Shown: piece after piece, positions 28,151-38,558 of the stretch
How positions within the stretch are numbered: the first letter of the stretch is position 1
Layout: each line of letters starts with the position of its first letter
Origin: Lophium mytilinum
Lineage: Eukaryota > Ascomycota > Dothideomycetes > Mytilinidiales > Mytilinidiaceae
Direction: 5' to 3'
NCBI GenBank assembly: GCA_010093605.1
Contig: MU004194.1
Coordinates: forward strand, 1,039,793-1,103,792
Length of the DNA: 64,000 nt
Made by a program: the position numbers and the translations under genes
The notes under the pieces: model-generated
Databases searched by the model: none
Told to the model about the DNA's origin: nothing
Seen by the model: only the letters and a program-made list of their open reading frames with translations

Positions 28151-31100
28151 CTAGTTCAACCTCCTAGCTTTCCTCTTCGGACTCTCCATCTCCCGCCCCG
28201 CCTTCTTTACCCCGTTCTTTCCGCCATTCTTTCCCCCGCTTTTCCCTCCGTTCTTCCCCCCCTTCGCAACCACCTCCTCACTCCCCTCCCCCTCCGCCTC
28301 CACAGACGCCAACAGCTTCGCCAACGCCGGGGTAAACCTCTCCATAACCGCAATATCCCCAATCTTCACCCTCATATAATCAAACGCAATCGCGACCTTC
28401 ATATCGCCCTTGACCTCAATCACCTGCTCCTGCCCCGAAGCCCCCTGCTCCGCACGCTCATACTGCGTCTTCATCTCCAGCGCGGGCACTTCAACACCAC
28501 CCACACCGTTCTCATCTCCATCTTCTCCATCAGACCGCTTCAGCACATCATCCTCCTCCTCCACCCCCTCCTCCGCTTCCGCCTTGCGAAGGACAGGGAT
28601 CTTCTGATACCGCTGGCTAAAATGCGTGAGCACGACCCCCTGCGCGCCCATCCACTCCGCCACTTTCAGCGCCTCACTAGTGGTCGAGTGTTTCTTCGCC
28701 ACCGCATCGGCCCCGAGCGCGTCGTCGAACGTCGCTTCGTGGATCAAGACGGAAGTGCCGGCGCCGATGCTCGCGAAGCGGCCGGAGGGGCGGCAGTCGC
28801 CGCTATACGAGACCTTAAGGGGCGGGAGGTGCGGCGCGGAGGGGTCCGGGGGAAAGGTGAGGGAGACGGCCATGGCGCCGTGGCAGTGGTTTACGAAGAC
28901 GGCTTGGATGTCGCTTAAGCCGAAGAGGGCCTCGTAGGCGGATGCTGGGACTTTCGTAGATGAGCCTTCTTGCGGTTCTTCGCCAGGTGCGATGTAGAGG
29001 GTTAGGTCGGAGGATTTGGTGTTGGATATCCTGCGGGAGTGGTCGGTGTCGGGGATGGGGATGGGGCTGGATGTCATGCGGAAGCAGTCGTTTTCGGAGA
29101 TGCAGAGGGGGAGTATGCAGGAGTAACCGAAGTCTTCGATTGAGGCATATTCGTGAAGCCAGTGGGGCATGCCCATGTGCGAGACTACTGCTAGGCGGCG
29201 TTGTGGAGGGCTATCTGCGGTTGGATGGATATTGGGGGGCTCGGTTATGGGGGTAGAGTCATGGGCGACGGAGTACCATGCTTTGATGAGCGAGGCAATG
29301 CCGAGATGGTGGTCGGCGTGGAGATGGCTGATCCAGATCATTCTTAGGTCTTTCAGCACTTCTTTCAGTTCAGCGGGTTTAAAGACACGTCTGAGCTGAC
29401 CTAGGGTATTCTCGCCGCAGTCTAGTAGATAGTTACCCACGCCCGGCACGCGGACGAGAGTAGCGGAGACGTTGCGATACTTCGATGGCAAGGCAGATCC
29501 AGTACCCAAAGTAATAATCTCTGTGTCTGGACGTGGCATTTTCCGTTTCCATGCATCGAAGGTTCCCCGCGAAGCCTGGACATCTTCTCGAGCGGTTCTG
29601 GCAAGATCTAGGACTGAAGCATGGGTCTCATCGAGAACTTTTCGGGTGTTCAGGGGGGTCCGAACCAGCGTGTTGTCCACTTTAAACTCCGGCTCAATTT
29701 TGAATACCATTCCTACTTTTGCAGCTATCGCGTTTGGCGGAAGCTTAGGTGGAGGCGAGGATGTCAAAGGCTGATTTAAAATGTCTTGCGGGAGCGATAC
29801 GTTGTCGTGATGAGGTACTCCGTATCTTTTATTGTCAACCTGAGCCAATCTCAGTGTAGAGGCTGCCGCATCTATCATCGAGAGTGTATTTGGACAGGCG
29901 TCCACAGACGACACAACATGCTTGCAATGATCCATCTCTTCCATGAACTGACGTAGCCTCGGACTGGCTGCAACACCAGGCCCGAGTATCCAGACAAATG
30001 CCACGATGCCTGATTTGACCTTTTCTGATGTCCATTCTTCTCTTGCTAACAGAGAGTCGACATATTCAATGGATGGCAAATCAATTACAGCCACTCCACC
30101 ACTAGGTCTTGGAGGGCCCATCACCATATCGGGAGTAATAGTTTCCCCTGCATCGTTCGTGGTGTTTTCGCCTTTCGTGAGAAGACTGAATTTCTTCTTA
30201 TCTGTGATGTTGAGTTCCAGTGCCTTGCTCATATCAAATTTTCCTCGTTTTGGATGAGGGCGGAAGATATACGATATTGCTACGGGAGATGGTTCTGTCG
30301 GTGGGAGCAGTTCAAGGAGAGCAGCCGGCCACGGTGTTCGTACCATCACTTTGATATCAGGCAGAGGCGCCTCTCCTCCAGGCATAGGTCCCGTGTACTT
30401 CTGGATTTTATGTGTTTCCTGGTCTCGCACGAAAATCGCCGCGGGCATCTGCACCTCGCTGATGTGTTTTTCCACGAGGGCATCGAAGCTCCAGTCAGAG
30501 TCGAACATGTGACGCACAATCGATCTCCGCATTCGATCGTATCGCAGTTCGCGATCCTCTGGCATCTCCCCTTCTAAAGCCATATACTCCACGTTCTTGC
30601 TGTTCAACTGGTCGAATGTCTGTCTTCTCAGCTCTTGCTTTGCGGAAGATTCGCTCTTAGGCAGCTCTGTTGGTTTGATAGGCATAGCCCACACCGAAAT
30701 GTGGTCATCCGACCATGTTGGCTCGACGTTCCCTTCAGAATCCCTCTTTACAGTATCGTCCTTAAATTCCACCGCGCGAAGCGGCATGCCTTTCCGGAAC
30801 ACAAATCTCCTGCACGTTCCCAGCAGATGATTTAAATTGGGCGGCCCATATATATTCAAGATCGGTAGGTCTGGCATCTTATCTAGCTTCCCAGACGCTA
30901 CCATCTGTTCATATTTTGGCATGGCGCTTTCCACTGAGGAGGCATTCGAGTCAGCCAGTGTGAGAATCATGCCAACCAGGCCACCGATATTGCTCCATTC
31001 CGTCCGTCCAGTAAGGAGAATATCGTTGATCTTCATGAGCTTTGTTCCCGTCTGGGTCGCCGCCCGTTGTGTGCCTTCGGCTATGTTCCCAATGAGGTAC

Positions 31101-31183
31101 CGTCTGTTGTCGAAGAACAGGTACAGCGCCGTGCCGGGCGTGTCCGCCGTCGGCACGGTGATAAACTGGATTAAAGACTTCAT
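28151..31183 (-). CDS. trz1: long-form tRNase Z (tRNA 3'-processing endonuclease)
   Basis: 1010-aa ELAC2/Trz1-type metallo-beta-lactamase endonuclease that cuts the 3' trailer from precursor tRNAs in nucleus and mitochondria. The N-terminal half-domain starts QFITVPTADTPGTALYLFF with EGTQRAATQTGTKL and ILLTGRTEWSNIGGLVGMIL, which aligns with the first residues of yeast Trz1; I chose the ATG at 31183 for this reason. The catalytic half begins ITLGTGSALPSKYRNVSATL. It holds the zinc motif HLHADHHLG at about 620-628, VNHCHGAMAV, SYSGDCRPS, IHEATFDD, KKHSTTSEAL and LTHFSQRY. The tail is Lys/Gly/Asn-rich (GGKNGGKSGGKNGGKNG). The frame stays open to 31858 without an ATG, so an upstream exon may add a mitochondrial targeting extension (LLRLPFPVRSYNTSPRRHT). 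Confidence 0.93.
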   Translation of the reverse strand: MKSLIQFITVPTADTPGTALYLFFDNRRYLIGNIAEGTQRAATQTGTKLMKINDILLTGRTEWSNIGGLVGMILTLADSNASSVESAMPKYEQMVASGKLDKMPDLPILNIYGPPNLNHLLGTCRRFVFRKGMPLRAVEFKDDTVKRDSEGNVEPTWSDDHISVWAMPIKPTELPKSESSAKQELRRQTFDQLNSKNVEYMALEGEMPEDRELRYDRMRRSIVRHMFDSDWSFDALVEKHISEVQMPAAIFVRDQETHKIQKYTGPMPGGEAPLPDIKVMVRTPWPAALLELLPPTEPSPVAISYIFRPHPKRGKFDMSKALELNITDKKKFSLLTKGENTTNDAGETITPDMVMGPPRPSGGVAVIDLPSIEYVDSLLAREEWTSEKVKSGIVAFVWILGPGVAASPRLRQFMEEMDHCKHVVSSVDACPNTLSMIDAAASTLRLAQVDNKRYGVPHHDNVSLPQDILNQPLTSSPPPKLPPNAIAAKVGMVFKIEPEFKVDNTLVRTPLNTRKVLDETHASVLDLARTAREDVQASRGTFDAWKRKMPRPDTEIITLGTGSALPSKYRNVSATLVRVPGVGNYLLDCGENTLGQLRRVFKPAELKEVLKDLRMIWISHLHADHHLGIASLIKAWYSVAHDSTPITEPPNIHPTADSPPQRRLAVVSHMGMPHWLHEYASIEDFGYSCILPLCISENDCFRMTSSPIPIPDTDHSRRISNTKSSDLTLYIAPGEEPQEGSSTKVPASAYEALFGLSDIQAVFVNHCHGAMAVSLTFPPDPSAPHLPPLKVSYSGDCRPSGRFASIGAGTSVLIHEATFDDALGADAVAKKHSTTSEALKVAEWMGAQGVVLTHFSQRYQKIPVLRKAEAEEGVEEEDDVLKRSDGEDGDENGVGGVEVPALEMKTQYERAEQGASGQEQVIEVKGDMKVAIAFDYMRVKIGDIAVMERFTPALAKLLASVEAEGEGSEEVVAKGGKNGGKSGGKNGGKNGVKKAGREMESPKRKARRLN

Positions 31184-31858
31184 TGTGGGGCGCGTATATC
31201 CCGCTTCTACCGATCGCAGTTTGAAATAGTCACCATCCCCGGGGAACGGCTCAAGTATGATGTTGGAGGGAGTAGGAGGAGTAATGGGAGGCGGCCGTGA
31301 GCTTGTACGTCTGCCGAACTCTCGAGGTAATTGGATAGGTACGGTCGAAGGCTGGACGAAGGAGACAGCCGGCGCAATTCCAGAGCGGGGCCCTTGATCG
31401 ACTTTGACTATTCGAGGTTTGCGCTGGTGAGTCGAGGGGGGTCGCGCGGTTATCTTCCTGGGAGAGTGAGAAGTGAGAAGGTCTTTCAAGGTAGCGACAT
31501 TCAGAGAAGGAGTGTCGGGAGCTTTCGACCTTGGGGTGTGTCGACGAGGGCTAGTATTATAAGATCGGACGGGGAAAGGTAGGCGTAGCAGTTCGTGCAG
31601 TAAATTGGTGAAAGTCGTGAGACGCACCCCACCACTCTTGGGAGACGCCAATTTGATTATAAGGCAAAGAGTGTTATGTACATGTGTAAAAGTAAGCCCT
31701 TTAATGAGTGACTCGAAGAAGGGCGCTGTGCTGTGGCTTTGGGATGACTCTGAACTTTTCTCAAAGGTCCATCCCAAGATTTTGATTTTAGGTAGCGGGG
31801 CGGACTGCCGCGTCTGCACGGGACCGAAAGGGCGGCCCAGTTTGTGCTCAACATTCAA
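31184..31858 (-). other. open N-terminal extension of tRNase Z without ATG
   Basis: The 225 codons upstream of the chosen start are free of stops and in frame, and have Ser/Arg/Pro-rich composition resembling a mitochondrial presequence, but they contain no ATG. An ATG at 31854 in another phase with a donor near 31678 (GTACAT) and an acceptor near 31562 (ATACTAG) would join in frame, giving a possible first exon. I cannot decide between this and leader sequence. Confidence 0.4.
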
Positions 31859-32313
31859 TCAGAGGCGCATTTCACCGGATAATAATCACTGAGTCACTGA
31901 TCTTAATAACGCAGGGTGTTCTTTCGATAGAGGTATATAATGTGTCTCAGGCTACATAGCGCGCTCAGAGTTCCCACCCACGCGAGACGCCCATAGATGC
32001 TAGCCCATACGCCCGCCTGCGAAGCTAACATATACAAGAAAACAAACAGTCGATAAAAGCTGGCAATACATGTCCAGAGCTCTTCTTGTCCCATTCCATA
32101 ACCCATGGCGCCTCCACTTTGCGTGGCCCTTCTAGCCATCCGAAACATAAGAAAATCGTTCAAGTCATACTGACAAGCAAGATAGAACCGCCGGATTGAC
32201 AGTGGAGAGAGGCAAAAACGCCTGAGTGTGGCAGTAATTCGAAATCGCAAAGACGAAAGAAAATTAAACAGTGTAGAGAAAAGGAGGGGTATTTTGAAGC
32301 AATTCCAACCACT
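31859..32313. other. tRNase Z promoter and bZIP 3' flank
   Basis: About 450 bases between two minus-strand genes. The only long frame (115 codons, minus) has no recognisable features. No terminator signal is assignable beyond A/T-rich stretches. Confidence 0.5.
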
Positions 32314-34148
32314 TTATAAGTCGAGGAACGCGGTCATGGCTTGTATCCTTTGGAAGCAAGGCTCGGCCTGTGCGCACATCTTCTCGAAACGTTCCATCAG
32401 CTTTTCCGACTCGGCGTCATCGGAGATGAACAACTCAAAGTGCGCGAAGACCTTCTCGGGATCGGCATCGCCAAAGATCGGTTCGCCTTTTTCAGTGGGA
32501 GTAACAACGGCGGCAGGCTTGCGGGCAGGCGAAGAGCTATAGAGATCGAACTCGTCGTCATCGCCTTCCTCCACGACCTCGGTCACCTCAGTCACCTCAG
32601 TGGCCTCCTCACGCTCGATGGGACGCTCAATGACCGGGTACTCAGCCTTGATATTATCGACAGGAGACAGCATAGGCATACATGACTCGCCACCCTTGCC
32701 AGACAGAATGTCAATATCGATAGGAGCGGCAGGACCCTCTGGTAATTCGGTGACTGCGAAGGTCTGTATTTGCTGGTAGTTGAAACTTGGGTTGGTCATC
32801 ATCCAGTTGTTACCCAGGTTGAGCATCGACATGTCGAGAGGAGTGTCAGGCACGAGTGCCATTCCAATCTGAGGGTGGTCGTTCTGGCTCATATCCTGAA
32901 ATTGTTGCGAATGCGACGAATAGGGGTTGAGGTCTTTACGGGAAGGCTCTGGAGTCGGGGCGTGCGAAGCTGCAGGATCAGGCTTTATGTTGTTCATCAC
33001 GTTCTGTTCGCGCGAAATCGAGTCGATGTAAGGAGTAAATGCCTTGTGGCGTAGGAGGCTCTGGGTGAGCTCCCTGAGGCCAGCATTCTCCTCCTGGAGA
33101 TTCCTGTTCTGGAAGCGAAGTTCATCGGTCTCCTTCTGCTTGTTGGCGAGCTGTTCTTCAAGCTGGACGATGTATTCTGTGAACTGTTAGCGGAAATCTT
33201 GAGCCGATTTAGTGTCGATAACTTACCCTTCCTTCGCGAGCGGAAGGCACGGGCGGACACTTTGTTACGGAGCTGACGGCGCTCCTTGCTGCTGAGCTTC
33301 TTTCCTTCCTCGCTCGCAAGGAGCCTCTCGTCCTCGTCCATGTCCTCTTCATCCTTCTTGGATCGGTGGACGTGGGGGAAAGAGCCTGAAGGCGACATGC
33401 CGTCTTGTGACGACAGAGTGCTCTCGTGCCTAATCTTGCCCATTATGCGGCCAATGACCTCCTCCGTGTGAGGGTCAGAGCCCTGCTGGGAGCCATTCCG
33501 TCGTGCGGGCTGGAGCATGTGCTGTTGCTGTTGCTTCTGCTGTAGTTGTTGCTGAGCAATTTGTTGCTGCCTTTGTTGTTGGGCCTGTGCCTGTGCCTTG
33601 GCCATGGCAGCCTGCTTTTGATGCATTCCAGGATAATACCGGACACTCTCCTCTTGAGTGGCAATGGCGCTAGGGTCGATGTAGCCACTGTGGGACTCGC
33701 CACCGGAAAGGAAAGAAGGCGGGAGTCCATTGGTGTTTATGGAGAGGTCGAGTTCCATCCCGAGACCCGAATTCCATCCGGCATCGAGCATTGAGTAGCT
33801 TGACGAGCCCATAAGGGCCATCTCATCCAGCCCGGTATTGCTGTTGGAGAAGGCATAGCTGGGACTGAATTGTTGGGCGAGGCCGGGAACGGAGTTGGAG
33901 GGCAGGCCGGTCTGCTGCTTGAAGCGCTCGTACTCGTGGCTGGGCTTCGCGGGAGTCTGGAGGTCCTCGGACTGATCGAGGGGAACGATGGTGTTGGTCG
34001 GACTGGCGATGTTTGAGGCGGGCGAAGAGTGCATCCGGGGAGTGGGAGAGGGCTGTTGGCCGAAGTCGAGGAGGGATTCGTAGTCAGGCTCGCCGCATTG
34101 GTTGTTGTACGACGGCGTCATGGCGAAACCAGAGAGCGTTGCGGCCAT
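32314..34148 (-). CDS. bZIP transcription factor
   Basis: 594-aa nuclear DNA-binding protein in two exons: 33227-34148 and 32314-33176, separated by a 50-base intron (GTAAGT to TTCACAG) that falls exactly at the end of the basic region. The basic region is SSKERRQLRNKVSARAFRSR then RKEYI (about 285-310), followed by a leucine zipper with heptads through QLEEQLANKQKETDELRFQN, NLQEENAGLRELTQSLL. The RRQLRNKVSARAFRSRRKEY signature belongs to a fungal-specific bZIP subgroup. N-terminal to it lie a Ser/Pro-rich region and a Gln-rich tract (AQQQRQQQIAQQQLQQKQQQ). The C-terminal half has an acidic stretch with TEVTEVTEV repeats and a helical end (FAHFELFISDDAESEKLMER). The position of the intron is strong support for the model. 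Target genes unknown. Confidence 0.93.
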
Positions 34149-34710
34149 CGAAGGGACGGTGATGGTGTGTGCCTGAAAGAGCGGTAATATGAAGCGGGTC
34201 GACGATCAGGCGTCGAGATGGGTGTATCTTGAGAAGGATGGGACACGGGTGGTGATGAGGCAGGTGTCTTGATAGGCGCTAAAGAGGACGCGCAAGCTCG
34301 GCCGGGGGGATCCGTATATGGCTTAATTTGGGTTAGCGTGCAGGGGCGTTCCCACGGCGATGGAGGAGTTGATAGCGATGATGGAAGGCGGTTTGTGGAT
34401 GAGTTGGAGGTTGTAGAAGTTGATCTAGAAGTTGAATCAGCGAGAGAATCGTGGATTGGGGATGGGAAAGGGCGAGGGAGGGTTTTGGGGCAGTCGGAGA
34501 AAGGAGACGGACGAGCATGTTTCATCGTGGCTGAGCATGGCAGGATGGCCTCACCAAAAATACATGGGCCACTAGCAGCACAGCGTTCTCCCGTCTGAAC
34601 TTCGGCGGCCGGCCTTTGACGCGGAGACGCCGTGCCACCCGTTGCTCCATCGGGGATGCTTCCATGGTAATAAATCCCGTATTATATCTGAAGCCGCTTC
34701 TCTTCCTCAT
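34118..34710 (-). promoter_or_regulatory. candidate upstream ORFs in the bZIP leader
   Basis: Two ATG-started frames precede the bZIP start on the same strand: 62 codons at 34522-34710, whose stop overlaps (ATGA) the start of a 135-codon frame at 34118-34525, which itself runs 31 bases past the bZIP ATG at 34148. If the transcript begins upstream of 34710, initiation at either would restrict bZIP synthesis. The stretch from 34149 is pyrimidine-rich on the minus strand, consistent with untranslated leader. Confidence 0.35.
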
Positions 34711-36377
34711 CCCTCAGAGCCAGTTTCATCAACACCACACCCTCCGTGTCTGTCCACCCCCTCTATCGTCGACTGATCCCTCGCCTTCTTGCTCCTCTCT
34801 CATGCCTCAGCCTGCCCCAAACTGGCCGCCGCACTGCCGTCCCCGTCAGCCTGCCAAGCTGGGCAGCAGTGAGGATTACGCACGCAAACTCTGGACTGGG
34901 ACAAGTTGCCTGCAGCCAGTCTGCTCGGAGCAAGGCCAGCGCCGACACCGATCTCGACTCTTGTAGCGCCGAAGCAAGACGAAGCGGCCGAGTGGGCTGT
35001 GCAAGCCTCAAGTCTTGCCCTTTAAGGAACTCCTTGCGGCGACCGCTCTCTGATTCGTCCACTCGCTTGACATTTTGGCAGTGCCCTGATTTTCAGCTGC
35101 CGCGTTGGGTGACGATCATGCCAAGCTGGCGACGTTCGCTGTTAAATTGATTCCCAACTGTGCCATGAGGCTGTAGGCCTATCACGTGATCGGATTCGAA
35201 ATCTGCGCAGTGCAGGTGGAATCAGCATCACTTCTCCGCCACAAACCACACCGCACCTTCTAATCTCCTGGTGCTTGATCGGATCCGTACATCTCCATAC
35301 TAGCAACTCCAGCCGCTGCTCTCGGCCGTTACTTCGCACCTGGAGCAAGTATCGCATCTCCGACTTTCAAGGCTCCCTTTTAGGCGCTGAAAGCAATGCC
35401 TCTCAACCACCACTTCGGCATATCCCACGCCCCCATCAACAACCGGCAGTCTGTCACAGGTAGACCCAACCTCCCACCGCGGTTGGCTCTTCCAGAAGCC
35501 CACCTGAAACAATCTCTGCCGCCGAAATGTGGAGAAGCGCGTCGCAGCCCTACCACATTGGCCTCGACCGCGTTGTCCCTCCCGGCGTCGTCTCCCTCTC
35601 TAACCCCCTTCACACCTCTTCCGCCCCGGCACTTGCATGTCCCAGCCGGCAGTTCTCCCGTCTTGTTTCAATCTTTGCATGCTCGTGAATCATCCGCTGT
35701 TCTCCCGGTACCTGGAGCTGGGTGGGCCCGGCAGTGCTCTTCAGCCCTACCCTTGCGTGGCTTCACATCCGCAGTCCCGTCAGCGATGCACGGTGAGGAT
35801 TTGTAGAGGGTAAGGAGGAGCCGCGCCACAACCGCGTTGACATTGCCTTTTCGGGCTAGGGAACGCGCATCACAGTGGAGTTTTCAGCTGAGATCCCTTG
35901 TTTGTCGTCTCGAATAGCCTCGGGTGAGGGTTAAGCTTCGGAGGGAGTGGCTTGGGTTGTCTTTTATTGATTGGATAAATGTTGGGTATTTGACTTAGTG
36001 CCGAACTAAGATCCTGCCCTCTAGGGCAATAGTATTTGTGTTAGGTACTGGGGAAACATCAGCTGTAGATCACGGGAAGGAGGGCCGTAGGGTAAGCAGA
36101 TGTCTGTTCCGACGCGGTAATCACCCATATCAGTAGTTGTCCTAGGTCCTCCTCACGTCTACGCATCTTTCAGGTCGTAGTCAGGGTAGGTTTTCACTCC
36201 ATATGTCAGTAGACCCATGATTATCTAAACACCTGAAGCTACCCTATATGTACAACCATAGCTCCGATACCAGTAAGTTGTTTCGGGTCATTTCAAGAGT
36301 TGCATATGATTGCGATATCGATGTTCCTTTCGAAAAGAAAATCCACGTGCGTGAAGTAGCGAAGCTCAATAGAAACA
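34711..36377. other. intergenic, bZIP promoter region
   Basis: About 1.7 kb, CT-rich in its left part. A 136-codon plus-strand frame (35396-35806) has Pro/Ser/Leu composition and no domain; I do not call it. The right part is the 3' flank of the minus-strand gene ending at 36378. Confidence 0.45.
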
Positions 36378-38153
36378 TCAGTCGAAGTAATTGCCGTAGG
36401 CTCCTGATTCCAGCGCCTCCAAATCCTCCGCCGATGTCCCGGGCGCACAAAAGACTCTTATGACCATACCACGTCCTGGGTCCCCTGTCAAGTTATTAGC
36501 ATTGGCATCTTGAGATGTCAAAAAAGGAGAACTCACAGCCGTTAGGTTGAGAATGCGTTTTGTAAGAACCTTTCGAGAAGCAAGTTGATATAGCGTAGTC
36601 GGCATAAGAGATGGAAATCGAGAACGCTATCAGGCCTAGCAAAATAGGTAATTCTCCTACAAGACCTCCATATTGGTTATGAGTATCTGCTGTCCAACAA
36701 TTGGATGGGGCATGGTAGATGTTTGGCAAGAGGTTGCGAGGCCAATCCTGGCCTGGGCGTTGAGTTCTCAGCGTGGAGCAATCTCCTGCGTGCGCCAAAT
36801 GCGATGCATACGTCGCTTTATCCCATTCAAAAGAAACGCGACGCCAAGGTTTCGCCTCGATGTCGGGCCTGGAGGCATCGCTAGCACTAATCCAGAATCC
36901 AGCGTCATAGTACATTGAATAAGTCTTGAAATGCACGCTTCCCTGGGGCGGACCCGCTATCTCACGGTTGCAGTACCCGTCGTTGAGCCAATATCGGCCA
37001 CTTATCCCACCTTCCCGCAATATGTGACTGCCTGGTTCTGTGCTGGGCGCCCAAAGATAAGAGTCGCTGCTCGGTGCGAATTTTGTTGGGATCTCCTTCA
37101 GGTCGTCGATGCGGAATACGTAAGATCGACCTTCAAGGCCCTCCAACGCGAAAGGGAGGTCGACGTACTCAGGAACGGGAGGTGAAGATTTGGTATCTGT
37201 TGCGGGTGTTGACCCCGTTGGTGGAGCGGCGTCGGATGTAGCTGAAGCCGTAACAGCGCGAAGTTGTGTGCTGACATTCGTAGTGGTATCTGTCAACTCA
37301 ATAGCATCGCTGTGGCGGACCGATGATGCGACTAGGTCATTGTCGCGATGGAGCCTTGGGATGATGGCTAGGTCAGCGAGCGAAAGACTGTCTGATAGGT
37401 CTTCCACGGAAGCTGTTGTGGAATCTCTCAAAGTCGACTCGATACTTTCCGCGGTTGTTGTTGGAGCAGGTTTTATGTTCGGAATTCTGTTCTCAGACTG
37501 ACGTTGCAGAGCGGAGAAGTAGAACAGACTGCGAATATGCTCGCAAATGTTTTCCAACGCTAGCTGGGACGGCGTGCTTTCCATTTCTAGGTAGGTATCC
37601 CCGTCAGTACTCGAAGAATCGTCCGAAGATACACTAATCGTGTCAATCGGTTCTGAGTCGCGGGTTTCCTCATTGTTTTCGTGAACGCAGCTTTTTTCTA
37701 CGTTCTCTGAATTGATCTCCAGGGTATCGTAGTCCTCGGGCGGCCTCAGAGCAATTTGTACAGCTACGGAAGTCAGATTATCCTCATTGTATCTCGAAAC
37801 CACACTGTGAAAGGCGGCCCACCTATCTCCAGGCTGTCATGCAACATGTGGAGTATTCCGAGTATGGTGGATTTTAGCTCGTCCTCTGCCCGAAGAACAT
37901 AATCTAGAGAGGTTTTAGACTCAGGACAGTCAGCCGCTCTTGACTGAAGGCCCCAGACTCCAAGTTTAGAAGCGCCGTCTGCTACTTCCGACTTGCAGGC
38001 CTGGTCGACTTCTGTGGGTAGAGAAGGATACTTTGCCAAAAATGGCAGAAACTCGTTATATTTGTTTCGACATTTGATAAAAGTTGATGCTATCGATGCG
38101 AGGTCAGACGTCGACGGCGTTGTTCTATGGCTAGTCGAGACTTCGGGATTCAT
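36378..38153 (-). CDS. fungal-specific protein, possible HeLo-like N-terminus
   Basis: 554-aa protein from three exons: 37823-38153, 36537-37763 and 36378-36484. The introns (59 and 52 bases) have GTGGGC and GTGAGT donors and CCGTAG and TTGACAG acceptors, and all phases agree. The N-terminal 110 residues are helical, with IASTFIKCRNKYNEFLPFLA and KLGVWGLQSR; the latter echoes the L-x2-WG pattern of HeLo/prion-inhibition type domains. An acidic Ser/Thr-rich linker follows, then a compact region (FALEGLEGRSYVFRIDDLKE, GRYWLNDGYCNREIAG, VHFKTYSMYYDAGFW) and a hydrophobic stretch near residue 490 (GGLVGELPILLGLIAFSISI) that could be a membrane segment. Head-to-head with a DUF7580-like gene, 405 bases apart. 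Domain assignment is tentative. Confidence 0.6.
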
Positions 38154-38558
38154 CCTGCGGGAATGGTAGAGCGACTCAATAAACGAATAGCTTGACGCGG
38201 AAAGACGACCTCGCTGAGGAGATAGCCAGCTTTACGCTTTGCTGAAGAAGACGTACGCCCGGAAACAGGGTTCAAAGGCACCGCGGCCCAACGGAGCCCT
38301 CAGCCTCCAAGGTTGACCCAAGGCTGAATCGATTGCTCAATATACTATGGCATCATTGGTAGCCTCGTTGTTTCTCTTTCGTCGGCTCACAGCCGACCTG
38401 CAGGTTCAATTTCAGTGACGCGGCTGAGCTCACAAGGCCGACTGCGAGAGTCTCTCTAGGGACGATAAGCTGATTTCATTAAGCCAAGTTTCCCCGCTTC
38501 TTTGAGTAGGAAACATCAAAAGTCGTCGTTCTGATTGTTGCGGTGAAGACATACAATT
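38154..38558. promoter_or_regulatory. shared divergent promoter region
   Basis: 405 bases between two head-to-head fungal-specific genes, long enough to hold both promoters and short enough for co-regulation. No clear TATA box on either side. Confidence 0.4.

Noticed and set aside
35396-35806. 136-codon plus-strand frame
   Set aside because: Pro/Ser/Leu-rich composition only; lies in the bZIP promoter region and has no family features.
36937-37200. Ubiquitin-like domain in the 554-aa protein (FALEGLEGRSYVFRID resembles GRxYxFPF)
   Set aside because: The downstream part of the fold and its conserved Trp region do not follow, so the resemblance is local.
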